Origin: Rotaria sp. Silwood1 | Lineage: Eukaryota > Rotifera > Eurotatoria > Philodinida > Philodinidae | DNA length: 64,000 nt | Direction: 5' to 3' | Assembly: GCA_905250075.1 (NCBI GenBank) | Contig: CAJNOP010000004.1 | Coordinates: 5,263,356-5,327,355 of the forward strand | Shown: positions 26,375 through 39,009 of the stretch, piece after piece | Numbering within the stretch: position 1 is the first letter of the stretch | How the letters are laid out: each line of letters opens with the position of its first letter | Program-made: the position numbers and the translations under genes | Notes under the pieces: generated by a model | The model's input: only the letters and a program-made list of their open reading frames with translations | The model's database searches: none | What the model was told of the DNA's origin: nothing

Positions 26375-29300
26375 ATGAAAAATAATTTAATAGATCGATT
26401 TCGACGTTCAAGTTCCTATATAGAAGTATTATCAAGAGAAAGAATAGGACGTTTGAAACGTGGATTTTCTTTAGAAACATCATCACTAGGAAATGATGAT
26501 GTTATTAATAGTTTTCAAAATGAACAGTTAAGCCAAGTAATTAATAAACTAAAGTATGTAAATAAGTTTTATTTATTCTTTCTTTTTTTTTTTACATGAA
26601 ATGATTTTCGTAATTTATTACTTATTTAAAAGAAAAGAAAATGAACATTTACGTTTGGAAAATTTACTTTATTCACGATATTTACGACGTGTTAATAGTT
26701 CAAATGTTATGGAAACATATGATCAATATGCAAGTGAAAATAAAATTATTCAAAAAGAATTATCTATTAATTCAAATAAAAATGTTGTTCATAGTAGATT
26801 ACCTAAAATAGCAAGACGTTTATCTCGTAATAAAATGCAACTTTTCTTTTTTTTTTTTCTTATTGTTTAATTTCATTTATTTGAATTGACATATTTTTTG
26901 TTAGTGGAAAAAAGCTTGGCTGGTACATCTAAAGCAAAATCATTATGGAATAAATTAATAACGAATTCACATGAAGCTATTAATACAGTACGTCTTTTAC
27001 GTATTGAACAAGAAAAATTATCGATTGCTGCATATGAAATTGAACATACACGATTAGATTGGGAAAGAATGAAAGTTAATTGTGTTTTAGAATTAGATCA
27101 ATTGGAAGTAAGTTTAAAAGAACCTCATATAGATATATGACAAAAACGAGACATAATCATCTTCGATTTGATTTTGATATTTTATTTGAGATTATTTTTT
27201 ATAACAAGCTTTTGTACTATGAAAATATAATAGTAGACGAAAGTCGTTGTCTCAGCCGATCTCAACTATTGTATATGATGAAGGTCTTAAAATTTATGTA
27301 CACGTACTTTATCGAGAATGTAGGTTATTGGCATTGCGACGTTGTTATTGCTTTATCACAACGATAGCTATGATGGACGGCACGTATTTTTGCTTTGTCT
27401 TTACTAAAGATAATTCTTAATATTTTTACAGGTGACTGAAGTCTCATTTGTAGTATTTCTTCGTCCAAAAGTTAATTTTATTTGCTGGAATATTGATGTA
27501 TTTGGATCCTTGCAACTAAAAATATAATCATCTATGTTCGATTTCTCTTTAATGCAAGATTCTCTTCTGAAACTTCTAGTGAAAGCTTCTCAAAAATACA
27601 GTAGATAGTTTCTCTACACAAAAATGATCACAGTAAAATCAACATAATATTAGAGAAGATTAATGAACTACTATGAAATTAATGATATAAATAGCTGGAA
27701 CATAGTACTACATATTGAGAAGACAGTTGACATAGAATACTCTTGTTTTTACAAAAAATAAATGTCATCTATAATAATTCTTGTTGTAATTAACCAATAA
27801 GAGCATTGAAATGCGCATGTCCTACATTCTGGGTGAAGTACGTCTGCACAAATTTTCTAATTTTCAGCATATAGAATGGTTGAGATCAACTGAGATCTGA
27901 ATCTTTTATCCATTACTGCATGTGAAAATTTGATTCTTTTAATTCAGACTTAAATAAACTTAATTAGTTAATTAATTAAAATGTAATTAGTGAATAACTC
28001 TCTAAGCTTTAGACAGAAAAGTTCAATAAATAACATGATAGACTCTATGCTACAAACTCTGTCTATGATGCAATTTTCAATAAGTCCGAATTTAAAAAAA
28101 ATGGTCTCTCAAAAACTAGTTTACCAAGGATCTATTTTTGTTTGACTTCCAAGAAGAATTTGTAGCATTTAGAATTGGTTTTTCTTAATTTTTACTCATG
28201 CACGTCGCTAATAAGGTAAAACTCAGTTTTTTGAAAAACCTATGTATGTTAAAAAAAACTTGACATAGACATTTTCTAGTTTGAGAAGTCCTCTGCAAAA
28301 TGCACGCGGAGAAAACCTTTACCTTTTCTTGGGTCAAGTAGCTTATGCTGGTGTTTCAATAATAATTTCATAGAATCAAAGTTTATGGAATTGATTTTTT
28401 CAGAGTATCTAAAGTAAAATCAACATACATCTATTTCATAAAAATCAGTTAAAAAATGCCCAAGTTTAGAGATATAAGCATTTTTCTTTGGCAAAAACAT
28501 GTCACTAACGAATGAAATTGCTTATATTCGGAATAAGTTATAAGAATAATGCACATTTCTATGAAAGTATGAATGAGTAAATTTCAAATTCTGAGATTAA
28601 ATTTTTCGAATTACACAATGGAAATAAACTGACGAAGTTTATTTTTCGAAATTCAGAAAGCGAATTAGATTTTGATGATTGAATCAGACGACATTAACTA
28701 TGGAGATTTCAATTAGAGATTCGATAGCAGTTCTATTCATGTATGCAATAAATTACCGAATGCTATACATAAATCTTGGTATTACTAGATATGAAAAAAT
28801 ACTTAATAAGTATATGACTACTATTTGTCTCAATGTGCTTGTCCAATAACACAATGACTTTAGTCTTCATCAGCAGTGTATAATAAGTTTATATGTTTAG
28901 AAAATTCAAGCGATTCAGAGAAGAAACTTTTCAATTCAATATTGTTTGTCAGTCAACATTCTTAATGACAAAATTAATCGAAAATCAATTTATTTGTTAT
29001 TTATTTGTTTGAATAGGCAATAATGAAATGTTTTATTTTTTACTATGATTCTAAACTTGAATCTTTCAATTAATTGTATTTTATATTACACATCATATGT
29101 GAAAATACTAGTTGAGTCAATTCAGCCTAATTTTTGAATTGAATTACAATAGTTATATAAAATTAAGATATTCATTTTTGAAGAATATACATTAGAATTT
29201 CAAATAGAATTCGATAAATATTTCTGTTGTTAAATGTAAAATCTATGTAAATAATAAGACATGTCATAAATATATATATGTATTTAGGTTCTTCTTCGAA

Positions 29301-31327
29301 CTACTGAATCTAATGAAAATACTGAAGAAAAACTCAATAGCGATTTAAAAAAATATATCAATAAATTTCGATATGATTTCAGTAATGCCAAATTAAATAA
29401 TAAACGTTTACATGTTCCAGCTGATGTTCTTATCAATCGTATTGATAAACAGATACAAGCACATAAACGTTTAATTGCTTTTTTAAATATTGAAACTGAA
29501 TGTGCAGAAGTTCGTATTCGAACACTTGATGCAATTATACAAGATTTAGATAACTTACATGAAAAAACAGATGAAACTGATCTTCATTTTGTTCGCACAA
29601 AACATATTGATTATTTAAATAAATATAAAAAACTTGAAAGACAATATACAATGGATAAATCATTACAATATCCATTATATCATGATTTACAAGAATGGAA
29701 AAACGAATTATCTAAACAAGAACAATTGATAATTGATGATCAATATAAATGTGAACTATTAGAAAATCATTTAGAACAAATTAATAATGAAATTTCTTCT
29801 ATTAATTATGAAAATGAATTAATTTTAAAAGAAAATAATTTTTTAAATAAACAAATAGCTGATATTAAAAAAGTACCAACAATTACTGAGTATGCCTATA
29901 CTATAGAACAAACAAAAAAATTAAAACATGAAATTGATATTTGGACACAAAGAGTAAATATTGCTCAAGTAAGTTTTCATATATATATAAAATCAAGTTT
30001 CTTTTTTGTGAAACATGATCGAAATGTGTACTGAAATATATATAAGAGAAAAAATTTGCATCCTGCCACAGACAATGACAGATATTATTATGGAAACATA
30101 ATCGACAGTAACAGATAGGACCAACAGACCATGACAGACATCTTAGCAATAAAATATCATGAACATGATTGACATCTTTAGCAGCATCTTTCTTTCATTA
30201 TAGACCATGACAAATGTCTTAGCAATATCTTCTGTCCATCACCAATCGTGACAAGCACATTGCCAATCCTTTCTCACGTTCACATCATAGACTATGAGAG
30301 ATCTTAATGATACATGATCAAAGACTATTTTGAATTTCTAGAGGATTAAGTAAAAGAATGATGAAGAAATATATCTGAAAATGAATGGAGTAAATCATCT
30401 CACAGTGATTAGCAACAACAACTACATCACATTTTACATTTTAATCCTGCAGGAATTGCACTAACAGCTTTTTTTTTTATTGACTATTATTCATAATTCT
30501 ACTATATGGATACCTTTTCGTCTTTTCCGAAAGTTTTATAAATTTTCCAAACACATTGTTCTATGAAATATGAGAGCCATAGGGAGCCAAAAAAAAATTT
30601 ATTTTCGCGTCGACTTCTTCCTCTTATTATGTTCGATTAAATTGGACATTTTTTGTTCTTTATATCTGTTTGCCTTTTGAATAAAAAGAAAGTCAAAGTA
30701 CGACATATACCCTAACTTATTTGAAAAAAGTTTCAATCTGATCAGATATATCAGGTCTGAGAAATCTATGGTTGAGAAGCAATGGAACAAGTTTTTGTGG
30801 AAAAATTTAATCTCTAGAAAATTCTGTCAGAACAAAAACATATTTTTGTTGTCATATATAAAAGGTTCTATTGCTTCAATTTTTTTAAAGCTTTAAACCT
30901 ATGTTGAAATTATCAAACTGTGTCCAATACACATTTGTAGGGTAGTTAAAAGTGAGAGAATTTTTTTTAGGCAAGGTACCGGAAACAAAACAAAAAAGAA
31001 AAATTTTGATTTTTACTTCATGTATGAGGATATTCTTAATCTATTCTATTGATCATCATAGTTGCTACATTTTATAGGTATGAACTATTATTAGAAATTA
31101 TAATTGATGCAATAAGTGTTTTATTTTAATATATAAAAAAAATGTTGAAAATAAAGAAATATATTTTATACAAAAATTTGATTATATTTGATAAATAGAT
31201 CTCTATGATTCTAAATAAATATTATTCTTTTATTTTCTACTAGACAATATTATCGCAATTGGAACGGCAAACAAAATCACCGAAAGTTCTGCCACCATTA
31301 AAGTACAATGGCGTTCATCAAGATTAA
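26375..31327 (+). CDS. CFAP263: CFAP263 / CCDC113, ciliary coiled-coil protein
   Basis: CCDC113 (CFAP263) is an axonemal and centriolar-satellite coiled-coil protein of the DUF4201 family. Plus-strand exons: 26375-26553, 26633-26826, 26905-27107, 29288-29968, 31244-31327. Together they encode 446 residues. The N-terminal part, LSQVINKLK...LRLENLLYSRYLRRV, fits the family start. The middle is heptad-rich and charged. The diagnostic C-terminal block is VPTITEYAYTIEQTKKLKHE followed by IDIWTQRVNIAQ, matching APQVMTYVREKILNADLEKS and IRMWERKVEIAE of the human protein. The last exon is predicted from a good acceptor, kept phase and a stop; it encodes TILSQLERQTKSPKVLPPLK and a short tail not alignable to human. 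Its stop overlaps the stop of RGS22 on the other strand. Introns 3 (2.2 kb) and 4 (1.3 kb) are long. Confidence 0.86.
27108..29287 (+). other. Long CFAP263 intron 3
   Basis: A 2.18 kb intron with no recognisable exon, repeat or RNA gene; uniform AT-rich sequence. Confidence 0.6.
30030..30310 (+). repeat. Degenerate tandem repeat (~40 bp period) in CFAP263 intron 4
   Basis: Five to six imperfect copies of a unit built around ACCATGACAGACATCTTAGC recur at roughly 40-bp spacing (for example near 30068, 30124, 30163, 30202, 30244 and 30289). Copies are diverged. The 14-mer at 30124-30137 is the exact reverse complement of 12507-12520. Confidence 0.55.
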
Positions 31328-34300
31328 TCATTTCCACTTCCAAATGAATAAGCCACACTTGTACGTCGTTGTTGTAATCCAATACCAGCTCCATTAGTAT
31401 TTTCTTCAATAGGTCTTCCATCAGAATATTTTATTTTAAGTCCACTTGTTAATGTATATTGAACAAAAATAGGTCCTCGATTTTTTTCTTTAAGACTATT
31501 TAATGTATCTATATTCGTTGTAATTTGTATATCTTGATTATTAGAATTACGAAATTTAGCATTATTATTATTTGCAGATCGTTGTCGTGTTGTTTTATTA
31601 GGATTTGGAAAAATTACATCATTAATTTTATTAGATGGAATTTTATCAAATGTTTTCATTCGTTCATTAAGTAAACGTTGAGTTTTCGTTACTGTTGTTA
31701 TATCAATGGGTGTTGATATTGATGGATGATTTTTTGACATAGCTGTAAGATTTTTTCTTGGTGATAAAATTTTATTTGTTGTTGATGCTGATGAACGTGT
31801 ATTTGTTTTAGCTGATTTATTAGCACGTTGTTGTTGTTGTTGTTGTTGTTGATAAATATTTAATTGTTCTTGTAATTTTGCAAGACGTGATGGATGTGTT
31901 TTAGTTAAATTCATACGAAATAAATATGCTTTAAAACCTGCATAATAATTAACAAGTTTATCTTTAACTAATGTTGTTCGTGCTTCATCTAATGATGTAA
32001 AATCATTAACATTTGTTGATAAATATTTTTGTAATGAACGTACAATACGTGTTTGTAAATCAGAATTTGTTAAATCAAGACGACATGTAAAAGTATTTGA
32101 TGTTGTATTTGATTCAAAATATGTTTCAAGTACATAACGTGTTTTTGCTTGTAACATTGAATCATTAGCGATTTCTTTTAAACGATTAACATCAATACAA
32201 AATAAAAAATCTTGATCTATGTATGGAGCTTTTTTTTGATCAACCCAATGTGTTAAATATGCATAAAAATAATAAAAACGTTCATTAAAACGACCCATAG
32301 CAGCATCGGATATTAATTGAAATAATTCTGCAATATGTTTTCTTGTTGCTTTTCCTGTACCATCACTATTAGATGCTAATGCTTCAACATCTGGATCAAA
32401 TAATCCACCTGTGTCATCATCAATATGACCTCCTCGTTTACCATCATTTATATCATTAAATAATAATGTTAATTCATCATATGATTTTGATAGAAAATCA
32501 TCAATTGAATCAATTTGAAATTCATTTATACGATTTCCACAATAACGAACAAATTCATCTTCGAATTCAGCACGTATATCACGATAAATACTTTGAATTA
32601 ATGCTGGATCTGGACGACCACTATTTAAATCTAACATTTCAGTATGTTCATCATTTAATGGAAGAATATTTCGTTTTGATTGACTATCAAAATAAGTTTT
32701 TCTCATACGATCCATTTGTTGTTGTTTTTCATATGGATTTGTTGTTTCTAACCACTAAGAAGAAAAAAAAAACAAAAGAAATAAACAATATGAAATCATT
32801 TAATATTTTTCGTAGAAAGCAAAAAAATTTTTATCATATATTAAACAAGTACAAATAAAACTATTATAATATTCTGTCAATAAATATTTGAAAGCCTTCA
32901 CAAGTATGAACCTAATGATCAAATTTCATGTTTAGTTTAACTAAAATTTTAAGAAATTATTTGACGAATGTAAAGCATTTTTACAGATGAAATATTGAGA
33001 ATTCTAAAATTAAGATTAGTTACATGAAGTATTAAGTAACAGAAGATAGTTTTGGTACTCTAGAAACACGAATTTCTGACAATGAATATATGTAGGCATG
33101 TGATGACTACAGATTTAAGGGACCAAAATTTTTTGCTTCCAGATGAGATGGCTTCTATCCTAGTGACTTCGGTCTAAAGAGGACTACTCCAGAACTTATT
33201 TGTATAACGTTAATAGAAATTTCGTTAATACTTGTTTTTTCATTTACTTAGTCGATGTTTAGGATTCTTTTTTCGACGATAATTCATTTGAAACCATAGA
33301 ATATTTAGCTATAGTTTTTTTTAGTTCCAATTGCTACAAATTTTTGCTGATAGTTCTAGTCCTGGTCTCAGTAAGTTCTCTTTCCCGTAGTTTCCATCAC
33401 TGAGATCGACACTAAATCTGATTCTGTAAATTTCTCGGTATGACGCTCAAAAAAAAAAAAAAATTACTTTTACATAAGTTTAATTTCATAAATGAAAATA
33501 CCTTAATAATATCAAAGATAAGACTAAGTTTTTGTTCAAATTTTGTTGGTGCTGTTTGACTTGATTTGAGATAACGTTGAAAATCGCTCAATAATAAATG
33601 TTGAGCATCTTTTGGTACTGTTGCTGTTTTACTAGGTAATATTCGATCAATATAAAATCCTAATTCACGTCGACGCATTTGTGCACTTTTTTCATTATTT
33701 AATGCATCTGCACCTGCTTTTTCATTTGCTTCTTTTTGTCGTCTTTCTCTTGCTGCTTTTAAAGCTTTTTTACGATTTTCTTCTATTTTACGTAAACGTT
33801 CAAGTCTTGCAGCACGTAAACGTTCTCGTTCTTCATCAGTCATAGCATTTTCTAATGCTTCAATAAAACGTTCTTGACGTTCAGTTGTTGCCGATGGTAT
33901 ATAACGATTTAACCATGGACGTTTGATATAAATCATATCATTCGAAATGTTAATTTGTGTCTGTGGAGAACGTTTTTGTTGAATTGCTTTTTTTAAAATT
34001 GGTTTCAATGGAGTTGGTTTATCTTCTTCTTCCTCTTCTTCTTCACTTTCATCATCATCTTCATCGTCACTTTCTTTAATCGAATGTGAAGGTGATGATG
34101 TTAAATAATAAGCTGTTGTAAAATGATTAACATCTTTTTCGATACAACGTAACCAAGTATCTTTTAATATAAGTAATGCTCGTTTATATAATGGTTCAAA
34201 TGAAAGTTTATCGAATTTATATTCATGAAATGTTTCAACCCATTTATTTATTTGAACATCTGGCATAAATTGATCAAGAGATAATTTAGCTGAATTACCT

Positions 34301-37300
34301 AAAAGAAACAAAAAAACTTGAATGTTTGACAATTTCTTTTTTTTTTAAGATGTGGTGAATGCGAATATTCAAATAGCAACAATTTTGACTTTATTCATAT
34401 GTATATAGTTGGATAGGGTTTTGACCTGCTGATGACAAATATGTGGGGTTTACGTTTTTATTTCAATTAGCTTTAAGGAAAGAAAATATAGAAATATTCG
34501 AAAAGTATAAAAATCGTTCATTTAGAAAATATTCAAAGACGTCTTTTTGTCTAATACTAAGTAGAACAAAATTACTCTAAAAGTCATCATCGTTACCAAA
34601 CTTTTATAAAAGTGCATGGAAATTGTATTTTGTTTTGACTTTTGATTTAGAGCGAAAAAATTTAAATCTATTATTTAAGACATGATTCAGGTAATTATCT
34701 TTTCATATCTAGAAGTTGAACAAACAAAATCATGTATATATCCGATCAAAATTTCAGATATTCGATCAAGATTGTTTTTGAAATGAAACAAGATTTTTAA
34801 GCATTTTTTTTTTCAAATGTTTAATGAAGATGATGGATATCGAAATAATTTTGTCCTATATAGTAAGAGACAAAAAGATTTCTAGAGCTCTCTTTTGTTT
34901 GATGAAAGTTCAGAACTAGATAGTTGTTACCTTGTCGAGTTATCGAGATTATACCCACCATTCTTGAATCCTGATACGAAGATTAGTTCCTTTTTTGTAT
35001 GAAGAGATGAAGATACGTGTCTTATTTCATGAGATATCTCGAAGATAAGGTTTAAAAGTATTCATTTGTAGTGTTTAAAAATTTGGTGTTATGAGTGTGA
35101 AAATGGAAGTTTTCGATCTAAAAGGCAAAATCCTACAAATATTCAGCCATTTTGACCAACTGAAAACAAAAGTATGAATGTTACATTGAAAATCAGCTTA
35201 AAAATCTGCATTGAGTCACATACATTTCATTAAAAAAAATGACGTACAGCAATCATACAAGTTAGTTTCTGATGGAAGATGTTTTTCAATGAAATGTATA
35301 TGGTTCGATGCAAGTTTTCTTATCTAATCCCAAATATGAAGTTCATGTCACTATTTTCTGATAGTTTGGTCACCAAAATATTGTCGAAGAAGAAAAAGAT
35401 ATGACTTGAAAAGCTTTGGTAATAAAACTGTTAAAAAATTTGAATCTTTTCCAAATGAACAATTTTTATTTCCCTTGTGCATTTTCGAATTTTCTACCTT
35501 AATAAAAAATCGAAAAAAATCCTAAATCAAGATATTCATGATCAACATGTGAGATTCTATTCAAGGACGCAAAAAAACAAAACAAAATTCGTTCTTATTC
35601 GAATTTTATATTAATCATGTCTTACCAAAATAAGTATTTAAAATTGATAAACCATGTTGACTTTCAAGAATTTTATCATCAATATTTGAATAACGAAAAT
35701 CATCAACATCATAACAGAAAAGCATTAATGGTAATAATTGACGTTCATTTTCTGTAACATAACGAAGAAAAAGTCCGCCAGCATGTTTATCTTGTCGAAT
35801 AATTGTTGCATATTTTTTCATAAATTTATTATCAAACGAATTTTCAATTTCATCTTCCATATCTTGATTATTTTTATTTAAAATAATATTTTCATTTGTT
35901 GTATAATCCGTTGAAATAAAGACACGTGTCATTTCGATAAAATTTGTTTGTGTACGTTGGTCAATTGGATAAAGACAAACATCTGCTGGTCGATTTAATT
36001 CAATTGGAAAATATAATTGTGAATGACGTTGTTCAAATAATTGATGAATTATAAATCTTGCTGACCAATATACACGTAAACGACGTAAAACATCATATTG
36101 TACTTGAATAAAAACTTCATGTGATAATGAACCAGCTGTATCCGCATAAGCACGACGAATTTTATTTTGTAAATGACGCATAAATGGTAAATGATATTTA
36201 CCATCATTTAAATCACGAAATAGACGTGTACGTGCAACAACATTTGGAATATTATCAAGAGAAACCATTGTGTCTTTAAAAAATTCACAATCCATCCAAA
36301 ACCGATAAAGTTCATAGCCGCCTTTAGTTGATTGAAGAAAACGAACAAATGATTGCATACCTTGGAATGAACCTAAAAATAAAATCGATTAAGAATATAT
36401 TGATGACTTCTTTTTAGATTCACATCAATCCTCTAGTTTTCTTATCTATACATTTAGATGTTTTCGAACAGTAAAATAATAAAATTGTATTTATAATAGG
36501 CAATAGATAAGAAATTTGATTTGTTTTTTAGTTTTTATAGAGCTATAAAAATGTATCGAACGAAATTCACGATTTCAACTATCATGATACGAAGCCTAAT
36601 TGTGGTAAAACAATTCGAGTCGAAATTTTTTTTATGCCATTGAAATGCATAGATCTCAAGATATCTCCATATCACATGACTTTCTTTCCTTCGACAAACA
36701 TTTTAATGCTTGCATGAATTAGGCGTACATTTAAAGTAGCTCATACTCTGAACGTATAAAAATCATATGAATGAGTACACTTGAAACGATTAACTAGAAT
36801 AAAATAATAAAAACTTTTCTGCTTAAGATGAAAGAGTGCTCATTGACATTGAGAGTGTTTAAAATTTTGAACGTGAAACTGAAGAATAACACTAAAAAAA
36901 TACCTATAACATGTAATTAAATTAGTTTCTAGAATTATAGATTGTGTTTTTATCGTTGTGATAGATAACGGGATGTAATAGAGTATTACAGTCAGTAGCT
37001 TGCAATGTTTTTGATAAAATATTTCAATTGTAATTATCGTAACACGCTTGACGAAGAATTCAAGTGTGTGAATAAAGATGTTGAGTGATGAAATAAGAAA
37101 TTCAAAGAATAGATTTCAATCTTTTAGAATCTATTGTTTCTCTTTTAATTGAATCTAGGAAATAAATTATCTTTGTTCTGTCCGTCTTTTAATAAAAGAT
37201 TTGATTTAAAAGTACTTTTCAAATATGAATAAGTATGAGTATGTTACTGGTACTCGGACAGAGATCGAATGAATACATTCAAACGAGTCATATACAAAAT

Positions 37301-38656
37301 TCAATTATAAGGCTTCAAATTAAGAAAAAATCACTAGTAAAAAATAAAGATGTCTCGTATAACCAATTCAATCTACTGATGGTATCAGTTTTCGACTTAG
37401 ACATGTTCATGTCTTTTACAGATATCCTTCATAGTAGTCGAGACAACTTGTATTTGCTTAGCTCTGGTGTTTTCTACATTTTATAAAACTTACCTAGATA
37501 TTTATACTTCAGTTGATTACTTGAACTTTGTATTTCTAATCCCAAATCTCCTACATCATTATTTTCTTCTTCATTTTCAGCTTCTTCAAAATATTTCATT
37601 TTAGCACTACTATACATTGATAAACTTCTTGGATCATTTGGATCCTCTGATGAAGTATTTTCATCATCTTTTGGTAATGATTTTCTTTGACTTGTCTTAG
37701 AACTTGATGATCTTTTCGACATTTTCGTCGGATATTTTGTAGGTATACTTGGAAAAAATATTGAAAGAGAACTAACTAAAATAAATTTATAATAAAAAAA
37801 TTAAATAAATAATAAATCAATTAGTCTTACCCATATTAGCTGGTACAGAATAAGCTCGACTACCTGGTCTTAAAAATGCTTTTGGCATACGTAAAAGTTC
37901 TGAAACCATAATATTATTTTCAAATATCATATTTGCATTTGTAAATGGTTCATTTTGATCAAAATCTTGTTGTTCTTCATCTTCTTCAAGTGTTGCTGTT
38001 TGTGCCATTCCATGTCCAGTTGAATTATCTGTTGAAAGTGTTCGAGCAGCTGTATAAACACTTCTACAGAAAAAAAAAATAAATAAACAAGAAAAAAAAT
38101 TGAAAGGAATCCTGATTGTTTGTTTTAAAATAATATTAAATAAAACTTACTGTCGACTATAACCACCAATACCTTGACTAGAATATTCTGATGGTTCATT
38201 TTCATTAGTTAATGGTCGTAATAAAAGTTTACATAGTTTATATTGTCGATAAAGTTCTGTACGCCAAAAAAGAACTAATCGTTCATTTTTAACCCATTCC
38301 ATTATTTGTGCTTGACGAGTTTTTTGTGCATTTGAATTATTATTATGTGTTAATTCAGGTATATCATCTAATTGTATTATATCCGAAAAACCACTATAAA
38401 TACTGTTAGTATCCATTTCATTGATTTTTTTTTCATTATTATTGGACGATTTTTCATCATTTATATTTAATATTTTATCTTGAGTTCTTTCAATAAATGT
38501 ATTTAATTCACGATTATATTCAATTTTTTGTACAAATGTACCCAAACGAAGAAATTCATTAAAATATTCAACAAATATATCATCTAATGAAAGTAGTTCA
38601 TCAAATTCATGTATAGTACATGAATCGGCAAAAGATGCAGACGGCTGTTCGGGCAT
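31324..38656 (-). CDS. RGS22: RGS22-like protein with multiple RGS domains
   Basis: RGS22 is a large multi-RGS protein known from testis and ciliated cells; RGS domains bind G-alpha subunits. Six minus-strand exons: 38656-38151, 38063-37831, 37775-37494, 36372-35626, 34298-33502, 32754-31324. All phases agree and give 1331 residues (human about 1264). The N terminus has LDDIFVEYFNEFLRLGTF and WVKNERLVLFW, matching human DDFLVDYFNEFLSLPTF and WIKKERLPAF. RGS-like helical modules lie at about 345-455 (MQSFVRFLQ...YELYRFWMDCEFF), 525-650, 815-930 and 1013-1135 (YFYAYLTHWVDQ...YYAGFKAY). An acidic Glu run and a charged coiled coil occupy exon 5. A poly-Gln tract and a basic, disordered tail follow the last module. 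An X-box-like site lies 196 bp upstream. Confidence 0.9.
32755..37493 (-). other. Long RGS22 introns (three)
   Basis: Introns at 32755-33501 (0.75 kb), 34299-35625 (1.3 kb) and 36373-37493 (1.1 kb) separate the RGS-coding exons within this span. I see no nested gene or mobile element in them. Confidence 0.6.
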
Positions 38657-39009
38657 GTTGAATTGTTGGCGTGCAATGCGATGATGTTTACTTTTCTATC
38701 GAACGGAACAACGAGTGTGCGCAAAGAAGAAATCAAACATATATATATATATATATATATTCTTTTTTTTATGTTTCATCTCATCATGAGGTGAGTGTTT
38801 GACTTCGATTGGCATGAGAACGACAGCATAAAAGGAAAGAGAACAAAAGTCGTTGCCGTTGCTACTTAACTGATGAGAGATTATGGACATCATTCTGCTG
38901 ACTCAATAGCAATCATATTATAATAAAAAAATACAAAAAAAAAAGAGAAAAAAGAAGTTTATAACCATTCAAGACAGACAATTTGCTTTTTATTATCAAT
39001 ACGTCTATT
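38657..39009. other. Spacer between hydrolase-like gene and RGS22
   Basis: 353 bp that must hold the 3' UTR of the upstream hydrolase-like gene and the RGS22 promoter. It contains a (TA)n run at 38740-38760 and the X-box-like site. Confidence 0.6.
38852..38865 (-). promoter_or_regulatory. RFX X-box-like motif upstream of RGS22
   Basis: On the minus strand the sequence is GTAGCAACGGCAAC. Against the X-box pattern GTNRCC-N(0-3)-RGYAAC it fits 5 of 6 in the left half and 6 of 6 in the right, with a 2-bp spacer. It lies 196 bp upstream of the RGS22 start codon, a usual distance for RFX sites in ciliary gene promoters. One motif of this size can occur by chance. Confidence 0.45.

Noticed and set aside
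30970-31140. Possible additional CFAP263 exon near 31080
   Set aside because: The AG-bounded segment has a length that breaks the frame and its translation does not resemble the expected sequence.
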